DNA from: DTU015 sp012837895
GTDB taxonomy: Bacteria > Bacillota > Sulfobacillia > Fermentithermobacillales > Fermentithermobacillaceae
Assembly: GCA_050952085.1 (NCBI GenBank)
Contig: JBMNKH010000001.1
Location: forward strand, 124,001 to 188,000
Direction: 5' to 3'
Length of the DNA: 64,000 nt
Part shown: piece by piece, positions 1 to 8,718 of the stretch
Numbering within the stretch: the stretch's first letter is position 1
Layout of the letters: each line of letters opens with the position of its first letter
Notes under the pieces: model-generated
Database searches by the model: none
What the model was told of the DNA's origin: nothing
What the model saw: the letters and a program-made list of their open reading frames with translations, nothing else
Made by a program: the position numbers and the translations under genes

Positions 1-280
1 AGTCAATAAGGCCCCGTTGGCATGTTTCCATGATTTCCGGCATGCTAGAAGCCATAATAGCTTTGTGGAAGGTGCGCGAATCGCCCACTGAAATAGGCAT
101 AGTGGGCAGCTGGGGCCCTATCCCGCCTGCCTCAAACAGGATCATCAGGTTAGGCGCATGGGTTTTCTGGGCGAGCATCGCTGCTGCACATGGCGCGCCT
201 GTGCCAACCACCACAGTAGACCCGTCTTCCAAGATCCTGGAAGCCAGGCAAATCATGAGTTCCATGGCATTGTAGTCCAC
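1..280 (-). CDS. CoA-transferase subunit B (beta), 3' part cut by window edge
   Basis: The reading frame begins at a GTG (278-280) preceded by AAAGGAGG and stays open to the window edge, giving 93 residues that start VDYNAMELMICLASRILEDG. The segment VVVGTGAPCAAAMLAQKTHAPNL followed by LMILFEAGGIGPQLPTMPIS is typical of the beta subunit of the glutaconate/3-oxoacid CoA-transferase family (COG2057), which joins an alpha subunit to move CoA between carboxylic acids. The alpha subunit lies just upstream in the same orientation, so the two form one enzyme. The catalytic glutamate of this family is on the beta chain; the Glu in FEAGGIG is a candidate. The acid substrate cannot be read from the sequence. 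Confidence 0.85.
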   Translation of the reverse strand, partial: MDYNAMELMICLASRILEDGSTVVVGTGAPCAAAMLAQKTHAPNLMILFEAGGIGPQLPTMPISVGDSRTFHKAIMASSMPEIMETCQRGLID

Positions 281-331
281 TGAGGACCCTCCTTTCCTAC
301 TTGAGTCCACGAGTTCCGGTATACCAGTACG

Positions 332-380
332 TTACAGCAGTTGTGTTACAGCAATTCATTACAGCAATCCCCTTACAGCA
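332..380. repeat. Four spaced copies of TTACAGCA between the CoA-transferase genes
   Basis: TTACAGCA occurs at 332-339, 346-353, 359-366 and 373-380, at a spacing of 13-14 bases. On the transcribed (minus) strand this reads TGCTGTAA four times in the gap between subunits A and B. The copies are identical while the spacers differ. Function unknown; it may be polymerase slippage, or binding sites for a protein or small RNA in the intercistronic mRNA. Confidence 0.7.
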
Positions 381-386
381 CTCCCG

Positions 387-1403
387 TCACATGGCAAGCT
401 GGTCTAGCTCCTCTTCATCCTGGAAGAATTCTAACCTGCGCAGTTCAAGCAACCTCTTCTCCCCACCGCACACCTCCAGGTACTCGCTGAAGTCCTTGGT
501 ATTGAGAATGTATTTTTGCAGGAACGGCTCCAGGGTGCTTGGATGCCCGTCTGACGCCAGCCACTCTTTCAAGTGGTCCTCGTCAGAGAAATACTCGTAG
601 GGCATATTTCCCGGGTAACTGCCGTAAGGCACATGGCAAACTGCATCAACGCAGTAATATGGGATAAATGTGCGAGAGGGGTCTTTCCGTATTTCTTCGT
701 TGTCGATGATCCTCTCAGTAGTGAGGATCACACGCTTGGCAGCCCTGGCAACATCAAAGTCAGACACGGTAATCCCGTCGATCTGGGCGTTTCCATACTT
801 GTCTGCCCTGTGCACGTGAATAATCGCCACATCAGGATACAAGGCGGGAAGCGCCAAGAGTCTCTTGCCTGTGAACGGGCAGTTCACTACCTTAGCTGCG
901 CTGTACTTGAACGTATCAGTGCCAAACATTACCCTTGCAGGTATGAAGGGGATCCCCATAGCTGCAGCCCTGTACCTCCATGCAAGAGCTGCGTTGGTCC
1001 ACTCGCAGACTTCTATCTTTGCTTCTTCAAACAGCCGCCTGGCGGCCTTAGAGAGCCCCCTGGCTTCCAATCCTACAACGTAGGCAACATCAACCCGGTT
1101 TATTGCCCCGCCTGCAGCCAGGATTTGAAAATCATGTGTAGCTGTGTGGCCTGAAAGGCCCAACTCTTTTTTCCCCTGCCTCAGGATTTCGTGAAGCACT
1201 GCCGTGGGGATACGGTTTGTCCCAAACCCTCCGATAGATACATAATCGCCATCCTGGATGAATAGGGAAACTGCCTGCTTTACGTCCATGACCTTGTCTT
1301 TCATGACCCTGGACTTGGAGCGGAAGTACTCCCTGGCTTTATCCGGATCAGGATCCGTGAAAAGCTTTCCTATTCCCCCGCCGTTCGCCAGCAATTCAGA
1401 CAT
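387..1403 (-). CDS. CoA-transferase subunit A (alpha)
   Basis: A 338-residue protein of the CoA-transferase family I alpha subunit (COG1788; glutaconate CoA-transferase GctA type). The N-terminal part contains the family pattern DYVSIGGFGTNRIPTAVLHE (residues about 50-70), followed by SGHTATHDFQILAAGGAINRVDVAYVVG and the VHRADKYGNAQIDG stretch typical of this family. I chose the ATG at 1401-1403 because GAAGGAGGTG lies six bases upstream; an in-frame ATG eight codons earlier has no comparable ribosome site and would sit almost at the predicted transcription start. It is followed after 106 bases by subunit B. With the adjacent sensor kinase and sigma-54 activator this resembles the ato acetoacetate-utilisation arrangement, but the substrate is inferred only. 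Confidence 0.88.
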   Translation of the reverse strand: MSELLANGGGIGKLFTDPDPDKAREYFRSKSRVMKDKVMDVKQAVSLFIQDGDYVSIGGFGTNRIPTAVLHEILRQGKKELGLSGHTATHDFQILAAGGAINRVDVAYVVGLEARGLSKAARRLFEEAKIEVCEWTNAALAWRYRAAAMGIPFIPARVMFGTDTFKYSAAKVVNCPFTGKRLLALPALYPDVAIIHVHRADKYGNAQIDGITVSDFDVARAAKRVILTTERIIDNEEIRKDPSRTFIPYYCVDAVCHVPYGSYPGNMPYEYFSDEDHLKEWLASDGHPSTLEPFLQKYILNTKDFSEYLEVCGGEKRLLELRRLEFFQDEEELDQLAM

Positions 1404-1435
1404 GCTGCGCACCTCCTTCAGCAACATCTCTTAAC

Positions 1436-1450
1436 GCAATTTGTGTGCCA
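1436..1450 (-). promoter_or_regulatory. Sigma-54 (-24/-12) promoter of the CoA-transferase operon
   Basis: On the minus strand the sequence TGGCACACAAATTGC matches the sigma-54 consensus TGGCAC-N5-TTGC exactly, with ten bases between the invariant GG and GC. The expected transcription start lies about 12 bases downstream, near 1424, giving a leader of about 20 bases before the AAGGAGG and ATG of subunit A. The next gene upstream encodes a sigma-54 activator. Confidence 0.85.
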
Positions 1451-1556
1451 AGATCACAAAGCCGGTAGACAGAAGAGGTTCACGCATTCTTGCTGCTGGG
1501 AAGTTGCCACATTCACGGTGAGCCAAAGCATGTTTGTGGGAAGCTAAGTAAGCTGT

Positions 1557-1574
1557 TGTGCACTGTTTTGCACA
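1557..1574. promoter_or_regulatory. Palindrome, likely enhancer site for the sigma-54 activator
   Basis: TGTGCA-ctgttt-TGCACA is a perfect six-base inverted repeat with a six-base spacer, centred about 120 bases upstream of the -24/-12 element. That is the usual place for the upstream activating sequence of an NtrC-family activator. It overlaps the space just before the activator gene's stop codon at 1579. Binding is inferred from position and symmetry. Confidence 0.5.
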
Positions 1575-1578
1575 CTTG

Positions 1579-3006
1579 TCACACGATGCCATACTCCCTT
1601 AGTTTGGTGTAAAGAGTCCTTCTGGACACCCTGAGGTAGTCGGCCGCCAGTGTCCGGTTGCCATCAAACATCTCCAAGGCGCTCAAAATCAGTTGTTTTT
1701 CTATGCCGGCCCAGGCCTGCTTCTTGAGCTGTGTGAGCCCCAAACCAGGCTCATTCTCGAAGAGTTTATTGAGATCTCCGCCAGGCATCCCTGGGGCAGA
1801 ACCCTGTGAAGGATTGCTGTCCTTGGTGCCCCAATCAGGATCCCACAGAAATGGCGGCAGATCCCGCTTTCTGACCACAGGATCGTCACAGAGCAGGGAC
1901 AGCTGCTGCATAATATTCTTGAGTTCCCTCACGTTTCCGGGCCACGGGTAGGACACAAGTATATCCATTGCGTCTTCTTGGATCGTCAACGGAGCTGTAT
2001 TGCGTTTCCCTGCGAACTCCTTAAGAAAGTGCTTTGCCAGCACAGGTATGTCTTCTTTTCTCTCCCTGAGCGGCGGTATGGTGATGGGAAACACTGCAAG
2101 CCGGAAGTACAGGTCTTGCCTGAACCGCCCGTTCCTGACTTCGTCCCGCAGATCCTTGTTGGTGGCAGCCACAATCCTTACGTCGATTGGCAACCGCCTG
2201 GTGCCGCCAAGCCGGTCTATTTGATTCTCCTCCAACACCCGCAAGATCTTAGGCTGCATAGGCAGGGGCAGTTCACCAACCTCGTCTAGGAACACTGTCC
2301 CGCAATGGGCAAGCTCAAACTTCCCTGGTTTGGCCCTCCGCGCTCCTGAAAACGCACCTTCTTCATAACCGAAAAGCTCGCTTTCAAGCAAATGCTCAGG
2401 GAGGGCAGCGCAGTTGACCGGCACAAACGGTTTATCTTTCCTGGGCGAGGCGTAATGAATCGCCTTGGCCACAATTTCCTTGCCTGTCCCGCTTTCCCCC
2501 TGTACCAGCACACATACATCGCTGCTTGAAACCCGCTCGATCACTGAAAACAGTTCTATCATCTTGGGGGAAACGGTGATGATGTTCTTGAGATGAAACC
2601 TCTCTTCAAGTTCCCGCCGGAGCCGTGTGACTTCGTTAGTAAGCCTTGAATACCTGAGTGCCCCTTGAACAACATGCTTGAGTTCTTCAACGTCAAAAGG
2701 CTTGGTGATGTAATCATAGGCCCCGGACTTCATGGCCTGGACTGCGGTTTTCACTTCCCCGTAAGCTGTCATGATTATTACAGGGCCCTGATACCCTTGG
2801 ACCTTCAGTTTCTCAAGGGTCTGCAAGCCGCTCATGCCAGGAAGCCTGAGATCGAGCATGACAAGGTGAACCTCCTGATCTCTTGCTGTTTGGAGCCCGC
2901 GTTCTGCAGTGTGTGCCCCCAAAACATCATAGGTGTCGCCGAAAATCTCGCGGAACAGCCACACTATATTGGACTCGTCATCGATTACCAGAATCTTCTC
3001 TCTCAT
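1579..3006 (-). CDS. Sigma-54-dependent response regulator, NtrC/AtoC family
   Basis: A 475-residue protein with three domains. The receiver domain (1-120) has the acidic pair at 9-10 and the phosphoacceptor Asp near 52 in MLDLRLPGMSG, with the conserved Lys in TKPFD near 102. The AAA+ domain (about 143-375) has Walker A GESGTGKE (170-177), Walker B VFLDEVGEL (about 238-246) and the sigma-54 contact loop at 217-222, here GAFSGA rather than the usual GAFTGA. A Fis-type helix-turn-helix ends the protein (NRTLAADYLRVSRRTLYTKL). The gene follows its sensor kinase by 33 bases and lies directly upstream of the sigma-54 promoter of the CoA-transferase genes, its evident target. Phosphorylation would drive assembly of the activator and opening of sigma-54 promoter complexes. 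Confidence 0.93.
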   Translation of the reverse strand: MREKILVIDDESNIVWLFREIFGDTYDVLGAHTAERGLQTARDQEVHLVMLDLRLPGMSGLQTLEKLKVQGYQGPVIIMTAYGEVKTAVQAMKSGAYDYITKPFDVEELKHVVQGALRYSRLTNEVTRLRRELEERFHLKNIITVSPKMIELFSVIERVSSSDVCVLVQGESGTGKEIVAKAIHYASPRKDKPFVPVNCAALPEHLLESELFGYEEGAFSGARRAKPGKFELAHCGTVFLDEVGELPLPMQPKILRVLEENQIDRLGGTRRLPIDVRIVAATNKDLRDEVRNGRFRQDLYFRLAVFPITIPPLRERKEDIPVLAKHFLKEFAGKRNTAPLTIQEDAMDILVSYPWPGNVRELKNIMQQLSLLCDDPVVRKRDLPPFLWDPDWGTKDSNPSQGSAPGMPGGDLNKLFENEPGLGLTQLKKQAWAGIEKQLILSALEMFDGNRTLAADYLRVSRRTLYTKLREYGIV

Positions 3007-3039
3007 AGTTCTCTCCCTGTCATAGTTCTCCCCCTGAGA

Positions 3040-4803
3040 CTACTCCGGAGCCGTGACCACCGGCAGCCTAATCCAGAAACAGCTGCCCTTTCCCGGAGTT
3101 GAATCGACCTCAAGGAATCCCTGGTGTTCGTAGATAATCCGCTGCACCAGGGGGAGCCCAAGCCCGGTTCCGCCCTTCCTTGTAGTAAAGAACATATCAA
3201 AAATCTGCGGCCTGTGCTCAGGAAGCACGCCCAAACCGGTGTCTTCAACCGAGATAGTAAGGTACTTGGAGCCGGCAGCCCACCGGGCTGTCACCCTGAG
3301 AGTTCCTCCTTCAGGCATGGCCTGAATCCCGTTCAGAAACAAGTTCATGAGCGCCTGTATGAGATGTTCAGAATCAGCCATCACCTCCGGAAGACTGTCA
3401 GGTGGGTTAAACTCAACCACAGTGTTGTTTATCTTAGCGTAGGGGGAAATCAGGTCGCACGCGCGCTTGAGTATAGGGATCACATCTACCTGTAACATTT
3501 GAGGCTGGGAAAACCTTGAGAAATTCAACAGCGACTCAATCGTCCTGTCTATTCTAGCGATCTCTTCTATCACTATTCCCGAAAACTTGCTCAAGAAGTT
3601 CCGGTCATCCAGGCGTTCAGGCAAGAGAGACACAGCGCCCTTGACCACTGTAAGAGGATTCCTCACTTCGTGGGCGATTGCAGCGGCCAGCTCGCCTACT
3701 GCTGCCAGCCTTTCTATCCGCTCCAGACGTTCTTCCTGAGCCCTGGCTTCTTTCAAGTCTTCCAGGATGATTATATGGCCGTAACTCTCGGGTTCCCCGG
3801 CTGGAGAACCCCAACTGGAGGACGTGCTCACTGCCGTGGTTACCATTGTGACCAGCTTTTCCGCACCACCTGCGGCCGCGGGAACGTTGACAAACCTGTT
3901 CTTAGCCCCCTTCACAGGGTCATCCAGGGCAAAATGGGGATCAATCCCGATATTGTGCAGCATGTCGCGTACGGGCATTGAAACAAGTTGGGCAGGAGGG
4001 ATGCCTAGTATGTCCTTAATGCCTGACGAAGTAAAGCTTATAAGCCCGTCAGGCTCAGCCAGGATCACCGCAAGGCTTAGGCTGTCAAGGAAAAGCTTGA
4101 GGTATCTTTCCAGCCGCTCGAGCCCCTGGGTTATGGCGCCAGAACCTTCCCGGGACTCCTCCCCTTTGAACAACAGCACCCGCGAGGCGAACAAGAGCAG
4201 CCCTGTAAGCCCCAGGAGGGGTTCGATGTTTTCTGAAAAAAACACTTCCCTTGCGCCCATCCTGATCTGGGAATACACGTCCTCAAGAGTCTCATTGGCC
4301 CAAACAAACCCGATGGCTTCACCGTTGCGTATAAGCGGCCGCATGCAATTCATTATTTCACCCCGGACCATGGAACCTACGCCTACAGTCTCTTTGCCTG
4401 AAGCCATCGCTTGCCATCCAAGGTGGTCCGGGCCAAGATCCATGCCTACTTTGGAACCGAACCGTTCACTTGGACCATATGCAACTATAGCCCTCAATTC
4501 CTTGGAATAATATCCGGCCCCTACCCCCCGGTAGGCCAAAGACACCATATCTACAAAAGGTGCAAGTGCACTGTTCAAAGCGGCAACCTTCTCTTCCCGG
4601 CTGCCATCCCGGACAATGTCATCGAAACCGCCGGCCAGGTGAGAATCAAGCAATCGCGCAATACCAAACAACTTCTCTGCTTTCTCCTCAATGAGGGCAG
4701 CCTCAGCTTTTTGAACCAGAAGATACCTTGACTTCATTGTCGGTTCACCCATCCCAGGTTCTTTACCCACGTTCCGTAGATGCCTTAGGTTCCTCAGGTT
4801 CAT
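3040..4803 (-). CDS. Sensor histidine kinase (AtoS/NtrB-like) with PAS domain
   Basis: A 587-residue kinase from the ATG at 4801-4803 (GGAG seven bases upstream); the longer frame to 4911 has no ribosome site. The N-terminal 200 residues look like a single ligand-sensing (Cache-like) domain, though I see no clear first membrane helix before it. One hydrophobic stretch (EPLLGLTGLLLFASRVLLF) follows, then a PAS domain (SLAVILAEPDGLISFTSSGI). The HisKA box IAHEVRNPLTVV has the phosphoacceptor His near residue 377. The ATPase domain shows the N box (LMNLFLNGIQAMPEGG), G1 (VEDTGLGV) and G2 (GGTGLGLPLV). It is the partner of the downstream sigma-54 activator. The N-terminus carries an odd Leu-Arg repeat (NLRNLRHLRN). 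The single hydrophobic segment leaves it unclear whether sensing is outside or inside the cell. Confidence 0.9.
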   Translation of the reverse strand: MNLRNLRHLRNVGKEPGMGEPTMKSRYLLVQKAEAALIEEKAEKLFGIARLLDSHLAGGFDDIVRDGSREEKVAALNSALAPFVDMVSLAYRGVGAGYYSKELRAIVAYGPSERFGSKVGMDLGPDHLGWQAMASGKETVGVGSMVRGEIMNCMRPLIRNGEAIGFVWANETLEDVYSQIRMGAREVFFSENIEPLLGLTGLLLFASRVLLFKGEESREGSGAITQGLERLERYLKLFLDSLSLAVILAEPDGLISFTSSGIKDILGIPPAQLVSMPVRDMLHNIGIDPHFALDDPVKGAKNRFVNVPAAAGGAEKLVTMVTTAVSTSSSWGSPAGEPESYGHIIILEDLKEARAQEERLERIERLAAVGELAAAIAHEVRNPLTVVKGAVSLLPERLDDRNFLSKFSGIVIEEIARIDRTIESLLNFSRFSQPQMLQVDVIPILKRACDLISPYAKINNTVVEFNPPDSLPEVMADSEHLIQALMNLFLNGIQAMPEGGTLRVTARWAAGSKYLTISVEDTGLGVLPEHRPQIFDMFFTTRKGGTGLGLPLVQRIIYEHQGFLEVDSTPGKGSCFWIRLPVVTAPE

Positions 4804-4901
4804 CAGTTCTCCGCGCCTGAAGAAGTTCCTTTGTGCATGTAGGAAATAATAAGCACCATGGCCGTAGATTAAGGTACAATAATCATGAGGTGGCGATTGA
4901 G

Positions 4902-5480
4902 TTGGTAGCAAGAGACAAGAAACTTGAAGCTTTGCACAATTTCAGCCTCATGGTGATTAGAAACCCCCTGCTTAGTTACTTGATGGGCTTTCTCACCGGA
5001 CAAGTAGACCGGGTCCACTTCGTTGCTGACCTAAGAGGGGCAGATGTAGCGGTCAAGCTATGTATAAGGCGAAAGGCACTGTGGCCAAATGAGCCTTTCC
5101 AGGCAACGATAGCAGGCGTTTCTATGCCAAATCCAATGTCTTTTGTGCAAGCAGTAAGTAACAAGCAAGCTGAAATCTGTGTGATGCTCGATTTTAACAA
5201 TGCCGAGGACACCGGCTGGTACCAGGAGGTTCTGCTTCCTGATGTTTCGTACGTGAAAGACACCTTGGAAGCAGCTCACGAGGAATCGTCAAGGCTCAAA
5301 CGTGAAATGGACAGGGTACTGGATATTTATCGCGAATGCAAAGTTATGCTTGACTCTGCCGCTCCTGATAGGAAAAAAGAAATGGAATTCTACATAACCC
5401 TTGCGGAACAGCAGCTTAAGCAGCTGAGCAACCAATTGGATGAGCTCAATGCAAGGATGAAACAATGGAACGAAACGTGA
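4902..5480 (+). CDS. Uncharacterised protein with C-terminal coiled coil
   Basis: I do not recognise this family. The preferred start is TTG at 4902 (192 residues), because GAGGTG lies nine bases upstream and a TACAAT hexamer (4875-4880) fits a -10 element just before it; an ATG at 4833 would overlap the kinase start region and has no ribosome site. Residues 1-110 look globular, with alternating strands (VDRVHFVADLRGADVAVKL, EICVMLDF). Residues 115-190 are charged and heptad-like (LEAAHEESSRLKREMDRVL, AEQQLKQLSNQLDELNARM), predicting a coiled coil. There is no signal peptide or membrane segment. It is transcribed alone, divergent from the sensor kinase. Confidence 0.6.
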   Translation: MVARDKKLEALHNFSLMVIRNPLLSYLMGFLTGQVDRVHFVADLRGADVAVKLCIRRKALWPNEPFQATIAGVSMPNPMSFVQAVSNKQAEICVMLDFNNAEDTGWYQEVLLPDVSYVKDTLEAAHEESSRLKREMDRVLDIYRECKVMLDSAAPDRKKEMEFYITLAEQQLKQLSNQLDELNARMKQWNET

Positions 5481-5500
5481 CTTGTACCTCCGGAAACCCC

Positions 5501-6037
5501 CTAGAACTCTATGCCTTCCCTTGCCGGTATTCCTTTTGCGTAATGATGCTTGACTTCTCTTACTTCAGATACCATGTCAGCAATCGCCAGGATTTCGCCA
5601 GGGCAATACCTTCCGGTAAGCACCAAGTCCGTACCTTCAGGCGCCCCTGCCAACAGTTCCTTCACCTGCGCAGTTGAAACCAGGCCGCAAGCCATAGCTA
5701 CACAAATCTCGTCAAGCACCACAAGCCCGTACTGTCTTGACTGGAGCGCCTCGGCCGCCCTCTTCAGGCCGTTTTGGGCCAGTTCCCTGTCTATAGCTTC
5801 AGGGTTTGAAAGATCCACAAACTCGTCCCGCCCACACTGCTCTATTTCCAGAAGCGGCAAGTATTTTTCAGCTGCTATTCTTTCTCCGTACACCTTGCCC
5901 TTGCCTTTCATGAACTGGAGGAACAATACCCGCCTGCCCCAACCGGCCTGTCTCAGCGCCAATCCCAGGGCTGCAGTTGTCTTGCCTTTGCCGTCTCCTG
6001 TATAAACCATTATCAAGCCTTTGCCTGCATCTCCCAA
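5501..6037 (-). CDS. cobO: Cob(I)yrinic acid a,c-diamide adenosyltransferase
   Basis: About 178 residues of the CobO/BtuR corrinoid adenosyltransferase family, which transfers the 5'-deoxyadenosyl group of ATP to cob(I)alamin or its precursors in the cytoplasm. The P-loop is GDGKGKTTAALG near the N-terminus; the family-typical GWGRRVLFLQFMKG and LVVLDEICVAMACGLV segments follow, and the C-terminal EVKHHYAKGIPAREGIEF is characteristic. The start is taken as TTG at 6035-6037, eight bases after AGGAGG; the GTG at 6046 abuts that site and is too close. It lies alone between a converging unknown gene and the divergent ftsK. Other cobalamin genes are not in the window, so salvage or de novo synthesis cannot be told apart. 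Confidence 0.92.
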   Translation of the reverse strand: MGDAGKGLIMVYTGDGKGKTTAALGLALRQAGWGRRVLFLQFMKGKGKVYGERIAAEKYLPLLEIEQCGRDEFVDLSNPEAIDRELAQNGLKRAAEALQSRQYGLVVLDEICVAMACGLVSTAQVKELLAGAPEGTDLVLTGRYCPGEILAIADMVSEVREVKHHYAKGIPAREGIEF

Positions 6038-6289
6038 GCCCCACACCTCCTGTTCGTGCTGGTTTCTGCAACCATGGTCAAATCTCCTTTGAGGTCATTT
6101 CAACAGTTGTCACTTATGCTGTAAACTAAGGATACACAGCATCATCCGCAAATAACCGGGCTAAGAGGTGTTTTGGGCCAGGATAGAAGGAATTTGTGCA
6201 GGCTTTCGGGAAATCTACTTGAAAAGCACGCAAATAATCCGGGGTTACTATCGAGTTTAGTATAAAGGAGCTTCTTTGGAGGGTTCTCA

Positions 6290-8629
6290 TTGGCTAGACG
6301 GCAAAAGACAAATACAAGGACCAGGGATCCAAAACCCACAAGATGGCCCTGGATAGCCAGCCTCATTTTGGGGATATTTTTCGTTACTGCCCTCGGCGTA
6401 TCAACCTCGAAACCCACAGGGCACGGACGGGCGATCACAATGACCCTTTGGGTGGCAAGGCGCATCGCATCCCTAACGGGAGATCTGGCTATGTACTTGT
6501 GTTTTCTGATAGTGCTCACTTCGCTAGCTAAGATTGCAAGGCCGGAAGGCACGCTTCCCAGGCCTGTGGCCGGGCTGTGGATGCTGCTCATAATGTTGTC
6601 TGCCCTTTGGCACGATATCAAAGTTCCCTGGGACAACACTTTCGACATGGCCAAGATGGGGGCAGGCGGAGGGCTCATAGGCGCATCCCTGGATTGGTTC
6701 CTGAGGGTAGCTCTTGGAAGATTCGGGGCGATCGCATTGATTCTTATGGGCATGTGGTCAGGTTTCAGCATGCTGGTAAACAAACCTGTTCACACTCCCC
6801 TGAGCGTGTTGTGGTTCTTGTGGCTGACCGGCTGGCGCAAAGTACAAGGTTTTTTTGCAAACTTGTTCAGGCCCCAGGGCCCTGCTGAAGAGGACATTGA
6901 GTATGAAGCCCTGGAGAGTCTTGCCGGGCAGGCAGACGATATCGTGGGTGACCCTTCATATGAGGACGGGCAAATGAGTTCCTTCTCAGCTACTGTGTCA
7001 CAGATTCAAGAGCGGCTTTCTAGCATGGACAAAGCTGAGGAACCTGTGTATGAAGAAACTGCTGCCAGCGAAACCGGGGAAGAAACATTCACCCCACTGA
7101 GCATGGAGCAGCGTCCCTTGAGTGAAGAGTTGTTTTACGAGCTGCCGCCCCTGTCTATACTTGATAAACCGCAGCCTAGGAAGCGTATGCACCACTCACA
7201 GCTGCTTCAGGAGAAAGCCAAAATAATCGAAAAAACCTTGTACTCGTTCGGGGTGACAGCTAAGGTGGTGGAGGTTGCCAGGGGGCCTGCTGCAACCCGT
7301 TTTGAGCTGCAACCAGGCCCGGGAGTGAAAGTATCCAGCATTGTAAACCTGTCTCAAGACCTGGCGCTCGCCCTGGCAGCCCAAGACGTCCGGATTGAAG
7401 CACCTATTCCAGGCAAGTCGGCAGTTGGAATCGAAGTGCCAAACAAGGATATCTCAATAGTCCACATAAGGGAAGTGCTCGAATCGAAACCATTCAGAAG
7501 CAGCCCTTCCCCTCTGACCGTAGCCCTTGGCAAAGATATTTCAGGCCGGCCTGTGGTCACCACTCTGGAAAAATGCGTTCATCTGCTTATTGCAGGTGCT
7601 ACAGGCGCAGGAAAGAGCGTCTGTATAAACTCAATAATAACCAGTATATTGTTTAAGGCCCGCCCTGACCAAGTCAAACTCCTGCTCATTGACCCTAAAC
7701 GGGTGGAGCTTTCTGCATGGTCCCAGGTGCCACACCTGATTGCACCTGTGGTCACAGACCCGAAAAAAGCTTCGTCAGCCCTGCGATGGGCGATTAAAGA
7801 AATGGAATCCAGGTATGAGCAGTTCACAAAAGTAGGCACCCGCGATGTGGACAGGTACAACGAGATAGCCACTCCTCCTGGAAGCATAAAGCCTGCCCTG
7901 CCCTATATTGTGATCATCATCGATGAGCTGTCTGACTTGATGATGGTAGCCCCGGCTGAAGTGGAAGACTCGATTTTCCGGCTTGCGCAGATGGCCAGGG
8001 CAGCAGGAATACACCTGGTTGTTGCAACCCAGAGGCCGTCGGTGGATGTGATTACCGGCACCATCAAAGCAAACATCCCGTCAAGGATCGCGTTTGCAGT
8101 GTCTTCACAGACAGACTCAAGGACCATTTTGGACATGGGCGGAGCTGAGAAACTTCTGGGCCGCGGTGACATGCTGTTCTTCCCTGTAGGAGCGGTCAAG
8201 CCCCTCCGGGCACAAGGATCATACATATCTGAACGGGAAATCGACGAAATGGTGTCGTTCATATCCAGCCAGGCCAAGCCGCAATTTGTCCAGGGGGTAC
8301 TCTCGGTTTCCGAATCTACAGCCCAGGCACCTCAAATACAAGATGATCCCCTGTTTTCCCAAGCTCTCAGGATCGTGATCGAAGCTAAGCAGGCATCTGT
8401 TTCACTGCTTCAGAGAAGGCTTCCAATCGGGTATTCAAGGGCAGCCAGGCTGATTGACGCCATGGAGTTAAAGGGTTACATAGGCCCCTATGAGGGCTCA
8501 AAACCCAGGGAAGTCAAGATAACCATGGGCGAATACTTGCGCCTTTTTGAAAGCCAGGGCGAAAGCGAAAACCTACAGCCTGAGCCAGGAAACGGATCCG
8601 GCCAGCCAAACGGCTCCCACCGGCAATAG
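6290..8629 (+). CDS. ftsK: DNA translocase FtsK/SpoIIIE
   Basis: A 779-residue septal DNA pump. Four hydrophobic segments occupy roughly residues 18-170, anchoring it in the division septum. A charged linker (about 185-300) precedes the RecA-like motor, with Walker A GATGAGKSV near residue 435, the YIVIIIDELSDLMM Walker B region and the RAAGIHLVVATQRPSVDVITG stretch characteristic of FtsK/SpoIIIE. The C-terminal winged-helix gamma domain (from about 690: QASVSLLQRRLPIGYSRAARLIDAMELKGYIG) reads polarity sequences on DNA. The start is TTG at 6290 with GGAGGG six bases upstream. In spore formers this protein moves the chromosome into the forespore; whether this copy serves vegetative division or sporulation cannot be told from sequence. 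Confidence 0.96.
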   Translation: MARRQKTNTRTRDPKPTRWPWIASLILGIFFVTALGVSTSKPTGHGRAITMTLWVARRIASLTGDLAMYLCFLIVLTSLAKIARPEGTLPRPVAGLWMLLIMLSALWHDIKVPWDNTFDMAKMGAGGGLIGASLDWFLRVALGRFGAIALILMGMWSGFSMLVNKPVHTPLSVLWFLWLTGWRKVQGFFANLFRPQGPAEEDIEYEALESLAGQADDIVGDPSYEDGQMSSFSATVSQIQERLSSMDKAEEPVYEETAASETGEETFTPLSMEQRPLSEELFYELPPLSILDKPQPRKRMHHSQLLQEKAKIIEKTLYSFGVTAKVVEVARGPAATRFELQPGPGVKVSSIVNLSQDLALALAAQDVRIEAPIPGKSAVGIEVPNKDISIVHIREVLESKPFRSSPSPLTVALGKDISGRPVVTTLEKCVHLLIAGATGAGKSVCINSIITSILFKARPDQVKLLLIDPKRVELSAWSQVPHLIAPVVTDPKKASSALRWAIKEMESRYEQFTKVGTRDVDRYNEIATPPGSIKPALPYIVIIIDELSDLMMVAPAEVEDSIFRLAQMARAAGIHLVVATQRPSVDVITGTIKANIPSRIAFAVSSQTDSRTILDMGGAEKLLGRGDMLFFPVGAVKPLRAQGSYISEREIDEMVSFISSQAKPQFVQGVLSVSESTAQAPQIQDDPLFSQALRIVIEAKQASVSLLQRRLPIGYSRAARLIDAMELKGYIGPYEGSKPREVKITMGEYLRLFESQGESENLQPEPGNGSGQPNGSHRQ

Positions 8630-8718
8630 ACGGTAACACTGTTCCATATGGCGGGAACAACGGCTCCTTATTGAAGCGCACGGGGTGTTCTGCTTACTAT
8701 GGGCTTGTTAGCAGTTCG

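Noticed and set aside
3824..4510. 228-codon plus-strand frame within the sensor kinase
   Set aside because: Shadow of the well-supported kinase on the other strand; Ser/Pro/Arg-rich composition is typical of antisense frames.
6142..6783. Long antisense frame inside the ftsK 5' region
   Set aside because: It mirrors the conserved FtsK frame, has no ribosome site and no family-like features.
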